This document shows, piece after piece, positions 31,987-41,727 of a stretch of 64,000 nucleotides of DNA. A model generated the notes under the pieces. That model was not told the DNA's origin. It was given only the letters and a program-made list of their open reading frames with translations, and made no database searches. This DNA is from Pythium myriotylum. Lineage: Eukaryota; Oomycota; Peronosporomycetes; Pythiales; Pythiaceae. The position numbers and the translations under genes are program-made. Position 1 is the stretch's first letter, and every line of letters starts with the position of its first letter. The stretch covers positions 1,178,001-1,242,000 of the forward strand of contig JALJCQ010000024.1 of NCBI GenBank assembly GCA_023091665.1, read 5' to 3'.

Positions 31987-33031
31987 CGTGACGGTGATCA
32001 CAACAAGAGCAGGCGGGCGTACCGTGGTGCCACCAAGACTGCAGGTGCCGGTCATAAAGACGTACCACGAATGGCTGGTGCACCCAGGAACGAAAGTCAT
32101 GACGCAAACGATCAAGACGACGTTCTATTGGCGAGGTATGGACCGAGCAATCGAAGCCTACTTGAGTAAATGTGTCACGTGCAAGACCAGCAAGACGGCT
32201 TCGCACGCTTACGGGCAGATCCCGGAGAAGGTCGTGGAGGTGCGACCGTGGAATGAAATCGCGGTGGACTCAATCCGCCCGATGGGCAAGGGAAAGTGGC
32301 GAGCGATCTCGATCATGGACACAAGCACGCGCTGGTTGGAGCTCGTCGTGCAGGATGACCCGTCGAGTGCAGAAGCAGCCCGTATCGTGGACCAAGCATG
32401 GCTGGATCGGTACCCACGACCCAACCCATGCATCTTCGATGGAGGATCGGAGTTCAAGAAGGAATTTCGCGAGCTACTCGAGTCTTACGGAATCGAAGCG
32501 GCGCCAACAACGTCAAGGAACCCACAGGCAAACTCGATCGTAGAGCGAGTCCACCGCTGCATCAACGACAAGCTCCGTACGGAGAACATCGAGACGGCGA
32601 GTGACTGGGAAAACTGCTTGGCGAGCGTGACATTCGCTATTCGAGCGTCTTATCACACGATGCTGGGTTGCAGTCCGGCCCAATCGGTCTTTGGCCGGGA
32701 GATGCTGTTCGACATCGATCACAAGGTGGACTGGGATCAGCAACGTCAACGCAAGCAAGAGCAGATAGCCAAGGCTAATGCTCGCGAAAACGCTGGGCGA
32801 GATACCCACGAGTATTGCCCAGGCGACATGGTCATGGTGGCGGTTAATGACCCGCGACAAGCAAAGCGCGAACCTACACATGCCGGTCCTTACGAGGTCC
32901 ATGCTGTACGCAGCAACGGCACGGTTGTACTTAACAAGAAACGCTACTTGGAGACCGTCCACATGCGACGACTCCGCCCTGCTCCGTCAGACATGGGGGG
33001 GGGCTCTGTTGTGACGCAACAAGACTCATAA
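31987..33031 (+). CDS. Element C integrase (separate frame after GA slippage)
   Basis: HHCC zinc-binding N-terminus (YHEWLVHPGTKVMTQTIK...C VTC), catalytic D,D,E: NEIAVDSIRP, CIFDGGSEFKKEF and NSIVERVH, then a C-terminal domain (DMVMVAVNDP, AGPYEVHAV, VHMRRLRPAPSDM). Its frame is open from 31814 but begins functionally at the (GA)n tract. The stop (33029-33031) lies 25 bp inside the 3' LTR. Confidence 0.85.
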
Positions 33032-33153
33032 AGAATGTCGGTCGGAGACAAGACGGTAGGAGAAATCTAGGAAAGGTGAGAGAAGGGAGGTGAGCTAACT
33101 TGCTATCAATTGTTCTCCATTTTTCTTCAAAGTCCTCATCGAGGTACCACACA
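33007..33153 (+). repeat. 3' LTR of element C (147 bp)
   Basis: Matches the 5' LTR; preceded by GACATGGGGGGGGGCTC (polypurine tract). Confidence 0.88.
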
Positions 33154-33541
33154 ATATTCAGCGTCATTAGTTGGCTTGTCGATCTGCTGTTACTTCTGCA
33201 AGAAACTCTCCGTCGACTGGGACGTGAGCAGGAGCAACTGTAGGGACATCTCTCAACTCTTCAGAGTAGAGGCTGTGCGAGTGTGACAACTCGGGTGTGA
33301 CATGCGTGTCGACGTCTCCATGTTCCATGTCTTTGTGTCTTTCTGGCAATCAGGGAGGATCTGGCTCTCACTGTCTTGGCCCTTTTTTGCTAATGCACAT
33401 TCCGCCACTGCGAAGGAACGAACTTTAAGTGCTCGTTGAAGCCTTTGTCGCTCGAAATTGTTGCTAGCTTGCTTCACGTTGCTTCCGTCGCCCGGACAGC
33501 CTCCAGGTGTTTCTTATTTGCAGCTAGGTTGAACGTAGTAT
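33154..33541. other. Spacer between elements C and B
   Basis: No recognised gene (two short minus-strand frames). Ends in GTAT (33538-33541), the target duplication of element B. Confidence 0.5.
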
Positions 33542-34099
33542 TGTGGTGAAGGCGTGGGGGCAAAACCTGCCGCTCAGCGAGGGCGAAGCAGGTGCCGCAC
33601 ACGGGTCCACACAGACTCTTTGGGCTGGTCGGTCGCTGCTGACGTTAACACCGCGCTGTCACAGTCGCTGACGGGGTGAACCGCAGGCACTTAGGCTTGA
33701 AGTCCGGGGGGTCTTGACCAACGGGGTCGTGAAGCCCGCTGGTTTGTCGCCTTGGCACAGCACGTGGATCGCTGGTCACGTGCTGCGTGCGACGGGGAAG
33801 CGCAGAGCCGATCGTCACCAGAAGCTGGCTGGTGGCCCGGATGCGCGGGGGGACGGGACGCTCCTCGTCCGGCGGTCACAGCGCCTCGTGCTGGTCTTCC
33901 CCTGCTCTTCGGTCTCTCGGTACGCGTGGGCAGCAGCAGCCACACGCGCTTCGGTCGGAATACGGTCGTCAGGTGCGCCTTGTCGAGACGCACCCGGAGG
34001 TTTTAGCGTCGCCTCCTGCGGCGACGGGTCTTGTGACTTCTGGACTCGAAGTCCTTACTTGAGGGGCTTGAGTGCTTGGCAGCAATTTCCAGAGTCTTA
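33542..34099 (-). repeat. 3' LTR of element B, distal piece
   Basis: Nearly identical to 57694-58250 in the same orientation. Interrupted at 34099 by element A (last 4 bp CTTA; the other side of the insertion reads ATTA). Confidence 0.88.
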
Positions 34100-35175
34100 T
34101 GTGGTAACGCGGCTGGTCTCTGGGACAGGCGATGCGGAACAGAGCACCCCCCCCCCCCCCCCCCCAACTGTTCTGGAACGGCCCAGAAGAGAGAGATACC
34201 TGTAGGCTAACCGATATTAGTATGTTCGCGAGGGTGGTGACCGTTCTGTACCGGTACCAACGGTACAGCCGGCCAAAACCGGTATTTCTGATCCCTGTAG
34301 CCGATTGGCTAATATGGGCTGCCGATCAGACCCGATCTGAGTCTGCGTCTCGTCCAATTGTAAGGGGCGTAATCAGTGTCAGATGGGTAGAATCAGGCCA
34401 GGAGTTCAGCAGGGATAGTGGGTGATAGAGTCAGCAGGGAGCCGGTCCGAAGCCGGTTCCGAACTTAGGCAGCCGAACCTAGCTTAGATTCGCACTTGGA
34501 ATAGCCGGTAACGGCCAAGGTAATGGACTTCCATTTTCACCGTCAAGTCCGCAAGCAAGCCGCAAGACTTGGCAAGGAACGTCGACACCAAGGCTCGCCG
34601 TCACCAACAGGAGGTGACGTTAAAGAAGACCCGGTGGACTCTGGCTATTGCAGTCGGAGGAAGCCGAAGAACCGCTTAAGGAGCAGCCGATTTGAAGCGC
34701 TGGGGCAAGTCTACCAGCGGCGTCGGCTGCGCAAGTCAAGGCAAGGTCGTGTGCGCCGGTGGGATAGTCCCCCCCGCCACGATCCAAGGAGTGCTACGTT
34801 CTCTGGTGCCTCTGCGACAGACGAATACGCCCAAGGAAGCCGCAGCCCGGTCTCACCGGCTGCGCACAAGTGCACCGAGCCCCTGCGTGTTGAGCGGGTG
34901 TGTTTCTCGGCCCGTACGACCCCTCCGACCAGTTCCGCTAGACGGTCTCCTAGCGGGCTACAGTTGTCGGAATCCCAGAGGCTTCACGACCCTCTGGTTC
35001 CCTCCCGACTTTCGGCGGCAGATATCTGCCTACGGTTCACCCCCACAGCGACCTCACGTGAGGTGTAACGCCAGTGGTTACCACCCAGCCCCAAGAATCT
35101 GAAGGCCTGTTGGTGAGGGGTCAGCGGTCACGAGCAGTCGCTGTGCTGTGATTTGTGCCGACCCTCTCTACCACA
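34100..35175 (+). repeat. 5' LTR of element A (1,076 bp)
   Basis: TGTGGTA...TACCACA termini. Near-identical to the inverted 50747-51815 (1,069 bp); the 7-bp length difference equals the difference in a poly-C tract (C19 at 34147-34165 versus C12). Open frames inside (for example 34523-35068) recur in both LTRs and are not genes. Confidence 0.92.
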
Positions 35176-35176
35176 G

Positions 35177-35194
35177 TGGTGCGTATGCCAGGAG
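35177..35194 (+). promoter_or_regulatory. Primer-binding site of element A
   Basis: TGGTGCGTATGCCAGGAG begins one base after the LTR, with TGG complementary to a tRNA CCA end; an A discriminator, 7-bp acceptor and CCTGG T-stem can be read from the complement. The same sequence follows the 5' LTR of element B. It contains the first ATG of gag. Confidence 0.6.
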
Positions 35195-37413
35195 CTGGTG
35201 GTAACATGCCTCCGAAGTCTAAGAGACCATCACGGTTGAAGTCACCTGTTCAAGCGGCTGCAGGTGGCCCCGACTTGAAACAAGCGAAGCCGCGACCAAG
35301 TTCGCCTGGAGGGTCCCCAGACGAGCTTGGTGACAAGAACACTGCCGGTTACGAAGGACCCCCACGCGTGAGCGTGGTCGAAGGACAATCGGCAGCGAGT
35401 GGCCACGGCACTCGCAACCTTCTTCCCGATCTCGAAGAAGAAGCCAAGGATGACGCAAGCGAGACCGGCTCTGACGTCGACCTGACCAGCGTGATCGACG
35501 GACTGGCTGCTGCTACTGTGTCTGAAGAGCCGGTCACGCCGATAACTCGAGCCGTGAATGCTGTACCCGTGAAAATGGATCCGACGAGACCGTCAGCTAT
35601 TCCGGCCCGGATGATCGAAGTCATCATGGCGAAGCACGAAGGCCTGCGCCACCTGCAGGTGAACAAGGTCAGCCCCGCAGCTGATGTCCGCGACCCGGGT
35701 TTCGCGTCCATGAAAACCCAGCAGCAAGTGCTGCATGGCATCATCAACGTCTTGAATACGGCGGGTTACGCTGTGACCATCCTTGACAACGCTAGGATCA
35801 TGGGCGTCCGACGCGAAAAGCTCGTGGCAGCCGGCCAAGCCATCTACGACCTGTTCCTGCGCCATCAGTCTCAGCGAAAACTCGAGCAGGCGTTGGCCGC
35901 CAATCGCGGGGGCATTATGGACGCAGACTCGCTGCAGAGAATCGCCGAGCAGTTGGTCGGCCGGTCGCGAGACGAGGTATTGCGGATGGAGAACGATCTC
36001 ATGATCAAGGACAAGATGTTGCGCGACCTGGAGTCGTACCCCCAAGACTTTGCTAATAAGGTCGCCTCAGGCGAAGTGACTGCCAACGACATCGCGTCGA
36101 AAGCCGACGGGGGCAAGTCAACCACGCAAAAGGCGGAAGGAAAGGCAGACGTCAAGTCTGGCGTTAAGGCCGAGCGTAAGGTGGCTGATCGAGACGTCAA
36201 GCCCTCAGTCCCGTGGTCGTCAACGGGCTACCTAGCTGACATCTACGATGAATGCTCAAGCTCGGCGCAAGGCATCAACGCCATGACGCGTCTTCGACAG
36301 TCGGCATGCGCCGACCTGAAGACGTCCGACGGCAAGTCGCGTGATGAATATCGCGGAAAGGCTTTCATAAGCTCAGTCAGATCAGCCTTTCGACAGGACG
36401 AAATGACCGACGGACAGTGCTGCCTCAAGTTTCCCGAGTTACTGACCGGTACATCGAAGATCTGGTACAAGCAGCTAAAGAAATCGACTCGAGCCAGCTG
36501 GCTGTTGCTACAGGCCGAGTTTGAGCGGGAATATTGTGGCGCCACAGTCACCGCACACCAGCGGTACTATGAACTCCGCCGCAAGCCGACGGAAGAACAC
36601 CTCGACTACCTGTATCGGCTTAATGTCCAGGCGATCGAGGCCGGTATTGATTACGAGGGTGCCGCTGCGTCATTTCATGTGACCCATTTTCTCGATACAT
36701 GCGAGGATCCCGATCTCGCTCGTCAGTTCGGGCTGGCCAAGCCAACCACCGAGAGTCAGCTGCGCCAAGCACTCAAGGAGCTCCTACGTCAGAACCAGAG
36801 GGCAAGGCGCGATCAGGCGGTCAAGACCCGAGTCGACAAGCGCGACACGAAATCGTCGCGTTCGTTCGTACCGGGGTCGAAGCAGAAGCCGATCCTGGTA
36901 AACGCGGTAGCTAAGTTCACGCCGCCGACAGTCCGCTTCAGCGAGGAAGCATCGGGGTCATCTGACTCGAGCTCGGGAGCTGAATCCTCCGAAGACGATG
37001 AATCGGGTAGCGACTGTGACAGTCCAGCTGAAGCTCAGGTGGGTGTTGCCGATCTCGCGACCGTGCTCGCTCCAGAGTCGATCAACGCACTAGCTAAGGT
37101 GGTCGCGGCGTTGCAGGGACGGGAGAAGACCAGCAGGACGAAGACGGAACCGCTCAAGCAGCCGAACCCATGCTCGCACTGCGGCTCGAAGCGTCACCAG
37201 GGCCGGGATTGTTGGGGACGGATCATATGCACTGTGTGCGGCCGGCTGGGCCATCCGGCAGAGTACTGCTACCATCGATGCAAAGGTTGCGGCAAAGTCC
37301 ACGACCGAGGCGCATGCCCGCTCGAGGATATTGCCAATCAGCTCAAGGCCTGGTTTGACCCGACTAAGCATGCCGGCGTTCTGCCGCCCGCCGTCGAAAA
37401 ATGGTTAAACTAG
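35185..37413 (+). CDS. Element A Gag
   Basis: About 742 codons. The ATG at 35185 lies in the primer-binding site; the next in frame (35206, MPPKSKR) is an alternative. Acidic, Ser/Pro-rich N-terminus, a helical region (about 150-320), a capsid domain (YLADIYDECS, FPELLTGTSKIWYKQLKKST, FEREYCGATV, DYLYRLN, FLDTCEDPDLARQ) and three zinc knuckles near the C-terminus: CSHCGSKRHQGRDC, CTVCGRLGHPAEYC and CKGCGKVHDRGAC. It ends KWLN-stop at the slippage heptamer. The capsid and nucleocapsid package the element RNA. Confidence 0.88.
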   Translation: MPGAGGNMPPKSKRPSRLKSPVQAAAGGPDLKQAKPRPSSPGGSPDELGDKNTAGYEGPPRVSVVEGQSAASGHGTRNLLPDLEEEAKDDASETGSDVDLTSVIDGLAAATVSEEPVTPITRAVNAVPVKMDPTRPSAIPARMIEVIMAKHEGLRHLQVNKVSPAADVRDPGFASMKTQQQVLHGIINVLNTAGYAVTILDNARIMGVRREKLVAAGQAIYDLFLRHQSQRKLEQALAANRGGIMDADSLQRIAEQLVGRSRDEVLRMENDLMIKDKMLRDLESYPQDFANKVASGEVTANDIASKADGGKSTTQKAEGKADVKSGVKAERKVADRDVKPSVPWSSTGYLADIYDECSSSAQGINAMTRLRQSACADLKTSDGKSRDEYRGKAFISSVRSAFRQDEMTDGQCCLKFPELLTGTSKIWYKQLKKSTRASWLLLQAEFEREYCGATVTAHQRYYELRRKPTEEHLDYLYRLNVQAIEAGIDYEGAAASFHVTHFLDTCEDPDLARQFGLAKPTTESQLRQALKELLRQNQRARRDQAVKTRVDKRDTKSSRSFVPGSKQKPILVNAVAKFTPPTVRFSEEASGSSDSSSGAESSEDDESGSDCDSPAEAQVGVADLATVLAPESINALAKVVAALQGREKTSRTKTEPLKQPNPCSHCGSKRHQGRDCWGRIICTVCGRLGHPAEYCYHRCKGCGKVHDRGACPLEDIANQLKAWFDPTKHAGVLPPAVEKWLN

Positions 37414-38750
37414 ATCGCCCGCCAGTTTGGGGACTGGTACGCGCCGGGCGAGAACCCGAGGTCGCTGTGTATGCGTTCGTAGCTGGTAGGCCGCTACAAC
37501 GTAACGAACTAATTCACTCGACGCTTGAGGAGCCATATGAGTTCGAACGTAGCAAGTGCCTCCAGCGCTTGACGTTGCTCCCAGGTGAGCGACGAGGCTA
37601 TTGGCGTTTCTACAACCAGAGGTCGCATCGACAAACCATCGTAAGGGCGCAGATCGACGACCACAACGCCCGAGTCCTGTTGGACTCAGGTGCTGAGGTC
37701 TCGATCCTCGACTCCGACTTTGCGCGTAAGATCGGAGCCGAGGTCGACACTACTGTGTCATTGCGCTGCGAGGGGGTTGGCGGCTCTGGATATCCGACAG
37801 AAGGACGCGCCCAGGTAAAGGTCGTTTTGGCCGGCGAGCTCGCATACCACTGCGAGGTCTGGGTCGGCAAGCTCGGCAACGTCCAAGCGATTCTGGGTAC
37901 CGACTTCATGACGCCTGCCGGTATTCGTCTCGACCTCGCCGACGGCGTCGCATTAATGCCAGACGAGATCCGAGTACAATTCGAAGGACGGCGAGCCGTT
38001 TATAGCGATAAGGCGGAGCAGGTGAGAGTCCGGCAAGAGGTGACGATCCAGCCTGGCGAGTCCTTTTATCTGCGACTCAAGCCCAATGCGTCCAAGAGAT
38101 TGTGGGTTCGCCGCGATGCGCGGTGGATAACGACGGCCGAACGCAATGACCGTGGTCAGGCGACACGGGCCAAGGTGACGAATGCCTTCACCGTGCCCGT
38201 GACGTTACCGGCACAGACGATAGTGCGCCTCTGGCTCAATCCGTCCGCCGCGCCGCGACGGGCCGGCTATGTTTCGTTGGGGTCAAGGCGATATGAGGAG
38301 TGGTGCACGCTTGTGTATGAGGCAGAGCCAGAGGCGGCGCTTGAAAGGCGGCGCCAAGCCGAAGCCGATGCGATCTTGGCCGCACAGCCACCGCCGGTTG
38401 AACGACGCCAGTATTCAACACCTCGGAAGATTCTGAAGCGAACCGACGTGCTATCCACAGCGCCGCCAGCCGGTGATGATACCGAAGACGATCCGACCGG
38501 CTCTGGTGGGTACACGCCACTGAGCGCGCCTCCCCTTGCAAAGGACGATGATGTCGGGGATGTGGAGGCGTTGGCACCCGATTGGGCCAAGGTAGCGGTG
38601 CTCTTCGCGGAGTCAACCACGAACGCCGAGCCCGAGGTGGATAGTTCCAAGCTGAACGAGCCAGTCTTCGTCCATGAAGGACGAGATCTCGCGTTGGAAG
38701 ACGTCGAAGGCCATCTCGCAGTGATCCCGGAAATACCGCTAGGTGAATAG
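37401..38750 (+). CDS. Element A protease region of Pol (-1 frame)
   Basis: 449 codons overlapping gag by 13 bp in the -1 frame. Retropepsin with VLLDSGAEVSILDSDFARK and AILGTDFMTPAG, then a long C-terminal extension (RRYEEWCTLVYEAE, Pro/acidic stretch). Ends at TAG (38748-38750); element B has GAG (Glu) at the matching position, so this is a nonsense mutation. The RT frame continues in phase. Confidence 0.85.
   Translation: MVKLDRPPVWGLVRAGREPEVAVYAFVAGRPLQRNELIHSTLEEPYEFERSKCLQRLTLLPGERRGYWRFYNQRSHRQTIVRAQIDDHNARVLLDSGAEVSILDSDFARKIGAEVDTTVSLRCEGVGGSGYPTEGRAQVKVVLAGELAYHCEVWVGKLGNVQAILGTDFMTPAGIRLDLADGVALMPDEIRVQFEGRRAVYSDKAEQVRVRQEVTIQPGESFYLRLKPNASKRLWVRRDARWITTAERNDRGQATRAKVTNAFTVPVTLPAQTIVRLWLNPSAAPRRAGYVSLGSRRYEEWCTLVYEAEPEAALERRRQAEADAILAAQPPPVERRQYSTPRKILKRTDVLSTAPPAGDDTEDDPTGSGGYTPLSAPPLAKDDDVGDVEALAPDWAKVAVLFAESTTNAEPEVDSSKLNEPVFVHEGRDLALEDVEGHLAVIPEIPLGE
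37404..37410 (+). promoter_or_regulatory. Probable -1 ribosomal frameshift heptamer GTTAAAC
   Basis: G_TTA_AAC in gag phase, immediately followed by the gag stop TAG. The same heptamer and position occur in element B (41718-41724), where no ATG opens the downstream frame, which favours slippage over reinitiation. G UUA AAC is a known functional slippery heptamer type in arteriviruses. Confidence 0.6.
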
Positions 38751-38789
38751 ATTACGCCAGCCGACATCCAAATAGCTGCAGGTGAAGAC

Positions 38790-40208
38790 GTGCCGCCGCA
38801 GGATATTGAGCGAGTACGGGCGATGATTTGGCGTAGACGACGCTACCTCATGGGTAACGGCAATGCGAGGCCACCTCCGGCAAAAGGGGTCACGTGCGAC
38901 ATTGATGTCGGAGAAGCGAAACCAGTCGCTCAGACATGCCGTAAGGTCCCGCCTCAGTTCGCCGACAAGCTCTACGAGCTTCTGAAGGGTCTACTGCAAG
39001 CAGGTTTTATCGTCCCAGCCACGTCGCCGTGGGCCTCGCCTATAGTTATAGTCGTCAAAAAGAACGGGGTCGACATCCGGCTGTGTATCGACTACCGGGT
39101 TGTAAACTCGCTCACTCGACTGATGATCTATCCTATGCCTGTGGTGCATGATCTGCTGGAAAACCTAGGCAGCCTCAGATGGTTATGCTCTCTCGACATG
39201 GCGTCAGGTTTTTGGGTGGTCAGGATGACCGATCGAGCGAGGGCTATCTCAGCCTTCGTCACACCATTTGGGCTGTTCGAGTGGCTACGGATGCCTTTTG
39301 GCCTTAAAAACGCTCCACAGATATACCAGCGCCTACTCGATAACGCTCTATACGGGTACCTGAGGGTGACTCCACGGCATCTGCAGGACAACGAGATGGA
39401 CGTATTCGCTGACCCAGTTCCGGCCGACCCGGGGACGCAGCCAGTCATCGGGAGACGATCCTACATTGATGATATCCTCTTCGGTGGAGAGACGTGGGAC
39501 GAGATGTGTGACCGACTCGACCGACTTCTGCAAGCCTGCGAAGAGTGGGGGTTGTCGATTAGTCTCCCGAAAAGTGTGTTTGGCATGAGTACAGTTGACT
39601 ATCTCGGGCATTCCGTGTCTGCAGAAGGGCTGAAGGCGAAGCCAAAAAATCTCGAGGAACTGACAAATCTGGCTTTCCCGACCACGGTGAAAGGCATCCA
39701 GTCCTTTCTGGGTTCGCTCAATTATTATCACCAGTTTGTGGAACACTTCGCCGTTTACGCCGCGTCGTTGTATGAAGTGACGGAGGCCGATCTGCTGCTG
39801 GAGACCCGACAGCCAGGTCATTTGGCGGCGGCGAAGACGTCCTTCGATGAGCTCAAGCGACGCCTCGCGGATCTGCCACTGTTGAAACATTTCGACGACA
39901 AGCTGCAGACGGTCGTGATTATATATGCCAACGAATGGGCCATTGCAGCGTCACTAATGCAAGAACGCGAGGGGACTCTCCTGCCGACAAAGTTCTTTAG
40001 CCGCGTACTCAAGCCGCACGAGATTCGGTTCACCCACGCGGAGAGAGAAGTACTTGCCCTCCTCCATGCGTTACATTCGGCGGAAAGTTTACTGAGTGGC
40101 CGAGACCTACGTGTGTGGACAAGGAATTCGACATTGCCATGGTTGTTCCAGTCAAAGGGCCTGCGCGGACGACTAGAGAAATGGGCAGCGACGAGTATGG
40201 GGGAATGA
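38790..40208 (+). CDS. Element A reverse transcriptase, RNase H truncated
   Basis: Same phase as the protease frame. RT blocks: IVIVVKKNGVDIRLCIDYRV, LDMASGFWVVRM, LRMPFGLKNAPQIYQRLL and catalytic SYIDDILFGG, then the connection (FLGSLNYYHQFVEHF) and the start of RNase H up to LRGRLEKWA. After that the frame jumps, by an internal deletion of about 600 bp relative to B (44500-45125), into the linker. The second RNase H present in B is therefore missing. Confidence 0.87.
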   Translation: MPPQDIERVRAMIWRRRRYLMGNGNARPPPAKGVTCDIDVGEAKPVAQTCRKVPPQFADKLYELLKGLLQAGFIVPATSPWASPIVIVVKKNGVDIRLCIDYRVVNSLTRLMIYPMPVVHDLLENLGSLRWLCSLDMASGFWVVRMTDRARAISAFVTPFGLFEWLRMPFGLKNAPQIYQRLLDNALYGYLRVTPRHLQDNEMDVFADPVPADPGTQPVIGRRSYIDDILFGGETWDEMCDRLDRLLQACEEWGLSISLPKSVFGMSTVDYLGHSVSAEGLKAKPKNLEELTNLAFPTTVKGIQSFLGSLNYYHQFVEHFAVYAASLYEVTEADLLLETRQPGHLAAAKTSFDELKRRLADLPLLKHFDDKLQTVVIIYANEWAIAASLMQEREGTLLPTKFFSRVLKPHEIRFTHAEREVLALLHALHSAESLLSGRDLRVWTRNSTLPWLFQSKGLRGRLEKWAATSMGE

Positions 40209-40771
40209 AGCTGCTGAATCGGGTCCACGAAGTGCTCAGCGTCCAAGATGACGAGACAAAGTCTGCTCCGGTGAACGCACTGACCCGTAGCGGCCGGCGA
40301 GCGATGGAAGATGAAGCCTCCAGAAGTACAAGTGCTGATGACGTGATGCCTCCCTCCTCAGGTGCAAGAGACCGGGCGTCAGGCCCGGGGGATCATATAT
40401 CACCCGCAAGCTCTCATATTACGGCTGATGATGACGCATCCCGGGATGGGTTGGCGATCGAAGGTGATGTGCAAGAGCCAGATCAGACCGAAGGAGTTTG
40501 GAAAGGCGGACGAAGTGGGCAGTCATCACAGGATGCCGGAGAGGTCCGTCTATTAGCTGGTCAGGCAGGGATGGATGCGCAATCACCGTCCGTATCCCCT
40601 GGCGAGAACACAGAGTGGGTACAAAGGCTGCGTGCCGAGCGCATCTCACGAGCTCAACGAGAAGAGTCGTGGATCGCGAGGCTGATACGCTTCCTCGACG
40701 GGGACGCTAGGGGCCTCAGCGACGACCAGGCCGTGACGTGCGCGCGGCTAGAGAACTCCTTCAAAGTGGTG
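40209..40771 (+). pseudogene. Element A Pol linker before integrase, cut by inversion
   Basis: LLNRVHEVLS, an acidic Ser-rich region, then LRAERISRAQREESWIARLI and CARLENSFKVVD, aligned with the B linker (VRAERIERAQQEESWAARLR, CAESFEEVDG). In B this leads straight into integrase; here it meets the gag C-half of B at the CTGTT microhomology (40772-40776). Confidence 0.8.
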
Positions 40772-41727
40772 GACTGTTGCTCGCCGACCGCGCGAAGACG
40801 TGGTACCGGCAGCTCCCGCGAGCTGTGCGGACGGACTGGCCCTCACTCCAGCGCGAGTTCGAGGAAGAGTACTGCGGTGGCTCCATCAGCCCGCAGCGCC
40901 GATACTTCGACGCGCGGCGCAAGCACAATGAGGAGGCGATCGACTACCTGTACCTCCTCAATGTGCTTGCGCAGGAGGCGAAGCTCGCGTACTCGACGGG
41001 TCCGAACAGTGTGGCGCATGTGCAACACTTCATAGACACCTGTGAGGACCCGGTCTTGGCTCGCCAGCTTGGTGCCCTGCGCCTCCAACAAGAGTCTGAG
41101 CTCCGCTCGACCTTGAAGGAGATGCTGCGCGTCGACCAGCGCCTGAGGCGTGACGATCCGGCACCTGGTCGGAGCCGTGGTCGAGAAGGCCGAGACTTCC
41201 GTGACCGTGACCGCCAGCCGCAGCTGCCGATCGGCTCGAAGGCGAGGCCCATCGTCGTCGATGCGCTACGCGCACTTGCCAGCACCTCAGCGGCCGACGA
41301 GGCAAGCGATAGCGCCGACGACAGCGACGGTGAACTCGAAGCGAGCGATGGTGAAGTGCTGGCGGACGAGCTGCACCCGAGCGTCGAAGAGACAGCACTT
41401 GACGCGCTGGTGAAGATGGTCGCAGCGCTCAGGCAAGGCAAGGACGTCAAGTCGAAGCCCCTGGTTCAAGACGCTCAAGTGCCGTGCTCGCACTGCGGCT
41501 CGACCCGTCATCGCGACCGCAACTGCTGGAGCCGCCTCACCTGCGAAGCCTGCGGTGCGAAAGGTCATCCGACCGAGCACTGCTTCCAGCGCTGCAAGGG
41601 GTGTGCGAAGGTGCACGAACGGGGAGGGTGCGAACTCGCTCGACTCGCTGACCAGATGAAGGCGTGGTATGATCCGTCAAGCCACGCCGGACTTCAGCCG
41701 CCAGCGGTCGAGAAGTGGTTAAACTAA
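40772..41727 (+). pseudogene. Element B Gag, C-terminal half
   Basis: Begins mid-capsid (LLADRAKTWYRQLPRAVRTD), aligning with A Gag from LLTGTSKIWYKQL onward: FEEEYCGGSI, YLYLLNVLAQEA, FIDTCEDPVLARQL; then knuckles CSHCGSTRHRDRNC, CEACGAKGHPTEHC and CKGCAKVHERGGC. Ends KWLN-stop at the heptamer GTTAAAC. Its N-half is on the minus strand at 57684-56402 (breakpoint CTGTT/AACAG at 56397-56401). Confidence 0.88.

Larger units (their letters stand above)
28733..33153 (+). mobile_element. Ty3/Gypsy LTR retrotransposon C, nearly intact
   Basis: 147-bp LTRs (28733-28879 and 33007-33153; TGTTGTGACG...CACACA), a polypurine tract of G residues before the 3' LTR, and gag-protease-RT-RNase H-integrase in Gypsy order. 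The coding region was one frame interrupted by two lesions (TAG at 30199; GA-repeat frameshift near 31962-31979). No chromodomain. No target duplication can be scored because the 5' flank is another element end. The bases after the 5' LTR start with the palindrome TAGAAGCTTCTA instead of an obvious tRNA-complementary TGG. Confidence 0.88.
34100..40771 (+). mobile_element. Ty3/Gypsy element A, left part (5' LTR to linker)
   Basis: Contains 5' LTR, primer-binding site, gag, protease, RT and the acidic linker up to the inversion junction. The remainder of element A (integrase-chromodomain, antisense gene, 3' LTR) is at 56401-50747 on the minus strand. Gag and RT are clearly related to B but diverged. 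Confidence 0.88.

Noticed and set aside
33714..34205. 163-codon frame, also present at 57866-58504
   Set aside because: LTR sequence of element B; the frame runs across the A insertion boundary and has no domain.
34523..35068. 181-codon open frame starting MDFHFHRQVRK
   Set aside because: It recurs inverted at 51399-50854 and lies fully within the LTRs of element A, so its 'conservation' is just LTR identity.
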